Origin: Rhizobiales bacterium 32-66-11
Lineage (GTDB): Bacteria; Pseudomonadota; Alphaproteobacteria; Rhizobiales; Xanthobacteraceae
Direction: 5' to 3'
Assembly: GCA_002304505.1 (NCBI GenBank)
Contig: NCEH01000015.1
Span: 1 to 64,000 of the forward strand
Length of the DNA: 64,000 bases
In this document: piece after piece, positions 58,436 to 64,000 of the stretch
How the letters are laid out: every line of letters starts with the position of its first letter
Numbering within the stretch: position 1 is the first letter of the stretch
Notes under the pieces: generated by a model
Database searches by the model: none
Seen by the model: the letters and a program-made list of their open reading frames with translations, nothing else
Told to the model about the DNA's origin: nothing
Position numbers and translations under genes: made by a program

Positions 58436-58601
58436 ATTCCGCTTCCGTCTGTGATGAAGTGATGGCCCGACCGCCTGCGGATGGGTTCCGGGCGGTTGGA
58501 CGATGCGGTGTCGTTCTGAAGGTCCGGCTGCGCAGCCGGGAAGGCTATGATCGGCAAGGCCGATCCCCCTTGCGCCGTGAAAGCCTGAAAACGTTATGAC
58601 G

Positions 58602-58620
58602 AGTGTTGACGATTTACAAT
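58602..58620 (-). promoter_or_regulatory. Operator copy B, upstream of the asparaginase-hydantoinase operon
   Basis: Minus strand ATTGTAAATCGTCAACACT, matching the other copies in ATTGTAAA, GT and ACA. Confidence 0.5.
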
Positions 58621-58906
58621 GCTGGATTTCGGCCGGCGTGACGCGCGAAACTGTGCCGAGGCGACGCCGCTGGGCGCCCCATTGGGCGTTTCGCAAGGTG
58701 CGATATCCGTCAGGCGTTTACATCGCTGACCTGTTTCTATCGGTGGTGAATTTGCATGCATTAAGCAGGGCGCAAGCATCCAATATGTGATGACCTGCGA
58801 ATATTTTGGCCGCACCTGTCTTCGCAATCATCGGCCCTCGCGCGAAAATGCGGCAGGCTCCGCCGTTCGCCGCTGCACCGATATCGCGCCGCCTGCACAA
58901 AAATTC
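58621..58906. other. Central part of a divergent control region
   Basis: The 625-bp spacer between the asparaginase operon and the ABC transporter operon carries one operator near each end. This middle part shows no gene. It is AT-richer around 58735-58800. Confidence 0.4.
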
Positions 58907-58925
58907 ATTGTAAACTGTCTACAAT
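58907..58925 (+). promoter_or_regulatory. Operator copy C, upstream of the ABC transporter operon
   Basis: ATTGTAAACTGTCTACAAT, a perfect ATTGTA-N7-TACAAT palindrome, 136 bases before the binding-protein start. This is the best copy of the three. Confidence 0.7.
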
Positions 58926-59060
58926 TTGTGCTGCGATTTTACCGCCCTCCGTGCAAAATAAGATCAACCGAGCGGGAGGGCCGGTGGCTGCTCAATGCGG
59001 CACTGTATTCGCGCTCCGGAGGTCGCCAAACCGCAAGCAGCGGAAGGTTTAGAGATTCTC

Positions 59061-60233
59061 ATGACCAACGATCAGACTGCGTTCCGCATCAGCCGGCGAG
59101 GCCTTGGTCGCCTCGCCGCCGGCACCGTCCTCGGGCTGGCCATGCCGCCGACGATCGGGCGGGCCGAGCCCGCAGTCCTGCGGGTCAGCAGCATTCAGGC
59201 GATCACCGGGCCGTCTTCGCCCTATGGCTGGCGCGTGCGCGATGGGGCGCAGCTCGCCGCCGACGACATCAATGCCGCGGGCCTGACCCTCGGCGGCACG
59301 ACGTATCGCGTCCAGATCGCCACCGAAGACATGGCCAACGACCCGCAGCAGGCGATCACGCTGCTGCGTCAGGCGGCGTCCAACGCGGACGTGCTCGCGG
59401 TGATCGGCCCGTCCAACTCGGTCGGCTATGTGCCGTCCGTCCCGGCGGCGGGCCAGTTGCAGATTCCTCTGGTGGGCGCCGGCTCGGGCGCGCCGGTCAA
59501 GCAATGGAACATCTGGTCGTACCGGGTGAATCCGGTCTCCGAGACGGCGATCCCGGTGCTGCTGCGCAAGGTGCATGCGAAGGTGGGGTTCAAGCGCCTC
59601 GGCGTGATCTACGACCAGACCCAGGACGGCCAGGCGGGCGATGCCCAAGCCTGCAAGACCCTGGCGCAGGAACTGGGCTATGAGGTGGTCGCGTTCGAAG
59701 CATTCCGCGCCGGAGACCAGGACTTCTCGGCCCAGCTCGCCACCATCCGCAGCAAGAAGCCCGACGCCATGTTCGTCGCCGCCGCCACCGGCGACGGGGT
59801 GAAGGTCACGTCCCAGATCCGGGAGGCGGGCTTTACCGTGCCCCTGATGACGGGCTTCGGCTCGTTCCAGGATCCGGTCTATTGGGACGGCACCCACGGC
59901 GAGATCAAGGGCTGCTATACGTGGCTCGCGCAGGATCTCGCCTCCCCCACGCCCTCGGTGAAGACCTTCATCGACCGCTATAAGGCGAAGTTTTCGCAGG
60001 AAGCGACGTCCTTCTCCACCTACGGCGCCGATGCGCTTTCCACCATCGCGGAAGCGCTGAGGAAGGCCGGCGCCCCCACGCGTGCCAAGCTTCAGGAAGC
60101 GCTGTCGGAGCTGGATTTCGTGTCTCCGCTGGGCACCCATATGACGTTCCACAACCCGCCCAGCGGCAATAACAATACGCCAAACGTGGTCGCGATCGAG
60201 ATCACCGGCCGCGGCACCTATACCGCGATCTGA
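59061..60233 (+). CDS. Branched-chain amino acid-type ABC transporter substrate-binding protein
   Basis: A 390-residue periplasmic binding protein of the LivJ/Peripla_BP_6 family. It has a twin-arginine-style leader (ISRRGLGRLAAGTVLGLAMPP, cut near GRAEP). The two-lobed core starts LRVSSIQAITGPSSPYGWRVRDGAQLAADDINAAG, with VIGPSNSVGYVPSVPAAGQLQIPLVGAGSG and the hinge region around FKRLGVIYDQTQDGQAG. Members bind amino acids, amides, urea or aromatic acids. The neighbouring amide hydrolases suggest a nitrogenous ligand. It is the first gene of a five-gene transporter operon. Confidence 0.92.
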   Translation: MTNDQTAFRISRRGLGRLAAGTVLGLAMPPTIGRAEPAVLRVSSIQAITGPSSPYGWRVRDGAQLAADDINAAGLTLGGTTYRVQIATEDMANDPQQAITLLRQAASNADVLAVIGPSNSVGYVPSVPAAGQLQIPLVGAGSGAPVKQWNIWSYRVNPVSETAIPVLLRKVHAKVGFKRLGVIYDQTQDGQAGDAQACKTLAQELGYEVVAFEAFRAGDQDFSAQLATIRSKKPDAMFVAAATGDGVKVTSQIREAGFTVPLMTGFGSFQDPVYWDGTHGEIKGCYTWLAQDLASPTPSVKTFIDRYKAKFSQEATSFSTYGADALSTIAEALRKAGAPTRAKLQEALSELDFVSPLGTHMTFHNPPSGNNNTPNVVAIEITGRGTYTAI

Positions 60234-60236
60234 CCC

Positions 60237-60992
60237 GTGCTCCAGATCAGCCAGCTCACGCGGCGCTTCGGCGGCCTGGTCGCCGTCAATGACGTGACGT
60301 TCTCGGTGGGGGCCGGCGAGGTGGTCTCCGTGGTCGGCCCCAACGGTGCCGGAAAGACCACCTTGTTCAACCTGATCACCGGGGTTCTCAAGCCGGATTT
60401 CGGCTCGGTGGTCCTCGATGGCAAGGACATTACCGGGGCCGCGCCGCATCGGCTGGCGGCCATGGGCATCGCGCGCACCTTCCAGAACATTCGCCTGTTC
60501 GGGCATCTGAATGCGCTGGAAAACGTGATGATCGGCCAGGTGGCCGGCGGGCGGTCCGGCGTATTCGACGCGCTCGCCTGCACGTCGCGCGATCGCACGG
60601 ACCGCCGGGAGATGGTCGAGCGCGCGGAGGCGCTGCTGGATTGGGTCGGGGTCGGTGCAAACCGGTTCCGCATGCCGGGCGAGCTGCCGTATGGCGATCA
60701 GCGGCGGGTGGAAATCGCCCGGGCGCTCGGGCTTCAGCCGCGGCTGCTGATCCTTGATGAACCCACCGCCGGCATGGTGGCGCGGGAAGCGCACGCGGTG
60801 ATCGAGATGATCGACCGCCTGCGCGAACGCGGCATCGCGCTGCTGCTGATCGAGCACAACATGAATGTCGTCATGTCCGCTTCCGACCGCATCGTGGTGA
60901 TCAGCTTCGGCCAGAAGATCGCCGAAGGCCTGCCCGCCGAGATCCGCGCCGATCCCAAGGTGATCGAAGCCTATCTGGGAGTGGAGGATTGA
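60237..60992 (+). CDS. livG: LivG-type ABC transporter ATP-binding protein
   Basis: A 251-residue ATPase of the branched-chain transporter family. Walker A is GPNGAGKTT, the LivG-specific ARTFQNIRLFGHLNALENVMIGQ follows, and the signature region reads LPYGDQRRVEIARALGLQPRLLILDEPTAGM, with the Walker B Asp-Glu. The signature LPYGDQRRVE is the LivG form of LSGGQ. GTG 60237 lies three bases after the previous stop. Pairs with LivF to power the permeases. Confidence 0.93.
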   Translation: MLQISQLTRRFGGLVAVNDVTFSVGAGEVVSVVGPNGAGKTTLFNLITGVLKPDFGSVVLDGKDITGAAPHRLAAMGIARTFQNIRLFGHLNALENVMIGQVAGGRSGVFDALACTSRDRTDRREMVERAEALLDWVGVGANRFRMPGELPYGDQRRVEIARALGLQPRLLILDEPTAGMVAREAHAVIEMIDRLRERGIALLLIEHNMNVVMSASDRIVVISFGQKIAEGLPAEIRADPKVIEAYLGVED

Positions 60993-61711
60993 GCGCGCTC
61001 CTGAAAATCGAAGGGCTCGCCGTCTCCTACGGCTCCGTCCCGGCGGTCGATGGCGTATCGCTGGAGATCGAGCCGGGCGAACTGCGGGTCATCCTGGGCG
61101 CGAACGGCGCCGGCAAGACCACCATCATCAAGACCATCATGGGGCTGCTGAAGCCGCGCAGCGGCAGCGTCCGCTTCGACGGCGAAAACGACCTGCTGCG
61201 CCTGCGGCCGCATCAGATCCACCAGCTCGGCATCGCCTGGGTCCCCGAGGCGCGGCAATTGTGGAACACCATGACGGTGCTCGACAATTTGCGCATGGGG
61301 GCGTTCGAGGTTCGCGACCAGGCGACCGTCGAGCGCCGCATCGGCGAGATGTTCGAGCGGTTTCCCCGCCTCGCCGAGCGGCGCCACCAGCTGGCGGGCT
61401 CCCTCAGCGGCGGCGAGCAGCAGATGGTCGCCATCGCCCGCGCCCTCGTGTCCAGCCCGCGCCTGCTCCTGATGGACGAGCCCTCGCTCGGCCTTGCGCC
61501 GATCGTGGTGCGGGACGTGTTCGCGCTGGCGCGCGAGATCAACACCATGGGCATCGCGGTGCTGATGGTGGAGCAGAACGCGCGCCAGTCGCTGAAAGTC
61601 GCCCACTTCGCCTATCTGCTGGAGCTTGGACGCGTGGTGGAAGCCGGGCCGGCGGCGGAGATCGCCGGCAAGAAAAGCGTACAGGACGTGTTCCTGGGCG
61701 GCAGCGCATAG
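60989..61711 (+). CDS. livF: LivF-type ABC transporter ATP-binding protein
   Basis: A 240-residue ATPase. Walker A is GANGAGKTT, LivF-typical GIAWVPEARQLWNTMTVLDNLRMGA, signature LSGGEQQMVAIARALVSSPRLLLMDEPSLGLAP, and the closing MVEQNARQSLKVAHFAYLLELGRVVEAG. TTG 60989 overlaps the livG stop as TTGA, with GGAGTGGAGGA upstream, so the two are translated together. Confidence 0.93.
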   Translation: MSALLKIEGLAVSYGSVPAVDGVSLEIEPGELRVILGANGAGKTTIIKTIMGLLKPRSGSVRFDGENDLLRLRPHQIHQLGIAWVPEARQLWNTMTVLDNLRMGAFEVRDQATVERRIGEMFERFPRLAERRHQLAGSLSGGEQQMVAIARALVSSPRLLLMDEPSLGLAPIVVRDVFALAREINTMGIAVLMVEQNARQSLKVAHFAYLLELGRVVEAGPAAEIAGKKSVQDVFLGGSA

Positions 61712-61723
61712 GACGGCGTCGAG

Positions 61724-62596
61724 ATGGATCTTTTCCTGCAACAACTCAGCAACGGTCTGGTGATCGGCAGTACCTATGCCGTGGTCGCGGTGGGTTTCGC
61801 GCTCGCCTTCACGGTGCTGCGCGTGATCCAGTTTGCCCATCCCGACGTGTTCATGATCGGCATGTTCACCGGCATGGTGGCGGCGGGGCTCGTGCCCGGC
61901 GGCGGGCTGGCGGTCGCCCTGCTGGGCGGGGCGGTGGGGTCCACCGCCATCGGCGCGATCATCGAGCGCACGGTGGTCGCCCCTTTGCGCGGGCGGGACG
62001 TGCTGACGACCCTGATCGCAACGCTGGGGGTTTCCGTCATCCTGCAGAACGGCATGGCGGTGATCGTCGGTCCCGATCCGATCCCCTATCCGCGCCTGCT
62101 GCCGGCGCGGTTCTACGAAATCGGCCCGGTGCTGCTCACCTTGCGCCAGATGTTCTGCCTCGGCCTGTGCGCGGTGCTGCTGGTGCTGGCGAGCCTGTAT
62201 GTGCGGCGCACCCACATCGGCCGGGCGACGCGGGCGATCGCCGAGCGTCCCGACGTTGCCGCCGCGTTCGGCGTGGACGTGCGGCGCGTGTGCCAGATCA
62301 CCTTCTGGCTCGCCTCGACCATGGCCGGCCTCGCCGCCGTGGCGGTGGGGTCGCTGTATGGCTCGGCCTCGGCCTTCGTGGGGCTTTTGTACGGGTTGAA
62401 GGCGTTCATCTGCATGCTCGTGGCGGGCAATCGCTATTTCGAGGCGGTGATCGCGGTCGGCCTCGCGCTCGGCGTGCTCGAGGCGCTGGTGACCGGCTAC
62501 GTCTCCTCATCCCTGCGCGATGCGGTGGCCTTCTTCGTGCTGATCGGCGTGCTCTACCTGCGGCCGAACGGCTTGTTCGGTTCCTACGCCACTTGA
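61724..62596 (+). CDS. livH: LivH-type ABC transporter permease
   Basis: A 290-residue inner-membrane permease with about eight helices, beginning LFLQQLSNGLVIGSTYAVVAVGFALAFTVLRVIQFAHPDVFMIGMF. The coupling region is GRATRAIAERPDVAAAFGVDVRRVCQITFWLASTMAGLAAV, and the end is the usual LRDAVAFFVLIGVLYLRPNGLFG. One family segment, normally GGLGSIPGA, reads AGNRYFEAV, a small departure. ATG 61724 follows the livF stop by 12 bases. Confidence 0.92.
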   Translation: MDLFLQQLSNGLVIGSTYAVVAVGFALAFTVLRVIQFAHPDVFMIGMFTGMVAAGLVPGGGLAVALLGGAVGSTAIGAIIERTVVAPLRGRDVLTTLIATLGVSVILQNGMAVIVGPDPIPYPRLLPARFYEIGPVLLTLRQMFCLGLCAVLLVLASLYVRRTHIGRATRAIAERPDVAAAFGVDVRRVCQITFWLASTMAGLAAVAVGSLYGSASAFVGLLYGLKAFICMLVAGNRYFEAVIAVGLALGVLEALVTGYVSSSLRDAVAFFVLIGVLYLRPNGLFGSYAT

Positions 62597-62608
62597 GCTG
62601 GAGGCATC

Positions 62609-63550
62609 ATGCCCAATCTTGCCTTCTTCGAACCGATCCTGATCTTCACCTTGCTGAACGTGGCGATGACGATCGGACTTTATGTCACCGCTTTATCCGG
62701 GCAGCTGTCCATGGCCACGGCGGCGATCGCGGGTGTCGGCGGCTATGCCTCGGGAATCCTGACGGTGAAGTTCGGCGTCCCGTTCCTGCCCGCCGTGGCG
62801 GCGGGGGCGTTCATGGGCGGCGCGCTCGGGGGCGTCCTGGCGCTGCTGACCCTGAAGATGCGGGATTTCATCCTGAAGCTGACCACGCTCGCGGCCGGCG
62901 AAGCGCTCTCTGTGCTGGCGTTCAACTGGGATTATATCGGCGGGGCGAACAGCTTTACCGGGCTTGAGCCGCATACCGGGCTCTTCACCTGCGTGGTGGT
63001 CGCGCTGATCTCATTCTACGTCGCATGGCGGTTCGACGGGTCGCGCCTCGGCTATGCGGCGCGCGCGGTGCGCGATGACCCGCTGGCGGCCGCCTCCATG
63101 GGGGTTTCGGTTGCCCAGGTGCGCATCATCACCTTCGCGCTGGGCAGTGCGCTGATCGGCATGGCTGGCGCCGTGCAGGCCCATTATCTGCTGGTGATCA
63201 CGCCGTCCCAGCTCGGCTTCTTCGTTTCGCTCAACTATGTGATCTTCCTCCTGTTCGGCGGTTTGCAGACCCTGGCCGGCCCGATCCTCGGCGCTGTCGT
63301 CCTGACCGCCTTGCCGGAGGCTTTGCGCTTCGCGAACGAATATCGGCTGATCGTCTACGGGGTGATCATCGTCGGCGTCATGCTGTGGCGTCCGGACGGG
63401 CTCTTGACGCGGACCCCGCTCGGGGTCGCCCGCCGTATCCTCGGCTTCACGCTGCGCCCGGCGCGCCTGCCGAACGGCGCCCTGCGGCCGGAGGATGTGC
63501 TGTCCCCGATCCTGCCCGGGGACGCTGTCGCCATGACGAAGCGCAATTGA
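62609..63550 (+). CDS. livM: LivM-type ABC transporter permease
   Basis: A 313-residue second permease of the transporter, with about nine helices. It shows MTIGLYVTALSGQLSMATAAIAGVGGYASGIL at the start, the coupling helix RLGYAARAVRDDPLAAASMGVSVAQVRIITFALGSALIGMAGAVQAHYL, and VIFLLFGGLQTLAGPILGAVVLTALPEAL. The cytoplasmic tail (PNGALRPEDVLSPILPGDAVAMTKRN) is longer than in many homologues. The stop lies inside the first unit of a 16-bp tandem repeat. ATG 62609 follows the livH stop by 12 bases. Confidence 0.92.
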   Translation: MPNLAFFEPILIFTLLNVAMTIGLYVTALSGQLSMATAAIAGVGGYASGILTVKFGVPFLPAVAAGAFMGGALGGVLALLTLKMRDFILKLTTLAAGEALSVLAFNWDYIGGANSFTGLEPHTGLFTCVVVALISFYVAWRFDGSRLGYAARAVRDDPLAAASMGVSVAQVRIITFALGSALIGMAGAVQAHYLLVITPSQLGFFVSLNYVIFLLFGGLQTLAGPILGAVVLTALPEALRFANEYRLIVYGVIIVGVMLWRPDGLLTRTPLGVARRILGFTLRPARLPNGALRPEDVLSPILPGDAVAMTKRN

Positions 63551-63584
63551 GCCGAAGCGCAATTGAGACGGCGCACAATTGAGG
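63537..63584. repeat. 16-bp tandem repeat spanning the livM stop
   Basis: Two copies of CGAAGCGCAATTGAG plus one base (63537-63552 and 63553-63568) and a diverged third (63569-63584). The first holds the livM stop codon. The third ends just before the GGAGG ribosome site of the next gene. Confidence 0.85.
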
Positions 63585-63592
63585 AGGCGCAT

Positions 63593-64000
63593 GTGGAACT
63601 CATTGATCTGAGCCGCGAGATTTTCCATCGCACGCAGGTGCATCCCTCGCATCCGCCGGTGGTGATTTCGGTGTGGTATGACCATTCCGAGAAGAAGCGG
63701 GCGGGGAATACGGATTTCACATCCAAGGCATTGTCCATCGCCTTCAGCGATCATGCGGGCACCCATGTGGACGCCCCCGTTCATTTCGATTCCCGCCCCG
63801 AGGCGCAGTCCATCGACCAGATGCCGCTGGAGAAATTCTACACCTCCGCCATCTGCCTCGACCTCTCGCACGTCGCCCTGCGCCACGCGGTGACGGTCGC
63901 CGAGATGGAGGCGGCGCTGGCGGCCTCAGGAGAGGAGATCCGCCCCGGCGATACCGTTCTGCTCCACATGGCGACCAACGACCGCCTGCTTGGCAAACCC
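63593..64000 (+). CDS. Cyclase-family (kynurenine formamidase-like) hydrolase, 3' end outside window
   Basis: The first 136 codons of a metal-dependent hydrolase of the cyclase family (PF04199), which includes kynurenine formamidase and isatin hydrolase. The start is ELIDLSREIFHRTQVHPSHPP, and the metal motif DHAGTHVDAPVHF (HxGTHxDxPxH) is intact. GTG 63593 has GGAGG six bases upstream; the overlapping ATG at 63591 stops after six codons. It is cut off by the window end. As the sixth gene after the transporter it probably acts on the imported compound or its product, an amide or lactam. Confidence 0.88.
   Translation, partial: MELIDLSREIFHRTQVHPSHPPVVISVWYDHSEKKRAGNTDFTSKALSIAFSDHAGTHVDAPVHFDSRPEAQSIDQMPLEKFYTSAICLDLSHVALRHAVTVAEMEAALAASGEEIRPGDTVLLHMATNDRLLGKP

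Overview
The window looks like chromosomal DNA from a GC-rich alphaproteobacterium of the order Hyphomicrobiales. A relative of the Xanthobacteraceae is my best guess, but the family is not proven. The evidence is a complete PhyR/NepR/EcfG general stress response set with GGAAC-N16-CGTT promoters, an intergenic palindromic repeat typical of the order, a consensus ParB-binding parS palindrome, and the style of the transport and catabolic genes. I saw no insertion sequence, prophage, rRNA or CRISPR array.

1-9.4 kb: the 3' part of a large MscS channel gene faces an FMN-dependent glutamate-synthase-like enzyme and a TIM-barrel protein. Then come a hybrid sensor kinase with a coupled single-domain response regulator, a glutamine amidotransferase gene broken by a deletion, a TerB protein and a small secreted protein.

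9.7-21.2 kb: the general stress response island. phyR, a PhyR-linked HisKA_2 protein with a degraded ATP site, ecfG and nepR are interleaved with likely targets: a PRC-barrel protein, YqjD/YqjE-like membrane proteins, a KGG-repeat protein, a DUF1328 protein, a glycine-zipper lipoprotein and the trehalose genes otsBA. Eight consensus EcfG promoters can be read directly upstream of these genes. Three imperfect matches add a second promoter next to phyR, one for the DUF1328 gene, and one for a previously unannotated candidate small RNA of about 70 nt.

21.3-26.2 kb: tRNA-Leu(CAA), then a YhaO-like nuclease gene and a frameshifted YhaN-like ATPase gene. 26.2-36.9 kb: a catabolic block with a TctCBA transporter, iron alcohol dehydrogenase, semialdehyde dehydrogenase, Ldh_2 dehydrogenase, GntR regulator, CaiB-type CoA transferase and enoyl-CoA hydratase. 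Three copies of one operator (consensus close to CTATAT-N-ATATAG) tie it together. 37.1-40.2 kb: an arsenic resistance group (arsC; padR-type regulator, MFS pump, arsH) whose regulator is a cysteine-rich PadR protein rather than ArsR.

40.5-51.2 kb: a metal-uptake island. It holds an OprC-like copper TonB receptor, three small DUF2946-like proteins, a PCu(A)C chaperone, a SCO protein, HemP, a CbiM-like cobalt permease behind a cobalamin riboswitch, a siderophore-type TonB receptor and a PepSY reductase-like protein. 51.2-64 kb: a nitrogen-compound (ureide, hydantoin or amide) block with an alpha/beta hydrolase, a remnant of an N-carbamoyl amino acid hydrolase, an amidase, an asparaginase-family enzyme, a hydantoinase, a CobW-type metallochaperone, a complete branched-chain-type ABC transporter and a cyclase-family hydrolase cut by the window end. 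An ATTGTA-N7-TACAAT operator occurs three times here. The parS site lies at 54.47 kb.

A recurring oddity is loss of internal segments. Four genes (amidotransferase, YhaN-like, iron dehydrogenase, carbamoyl amino acid hydrolase) appear to lack internal pieces when compared from memory with their families.
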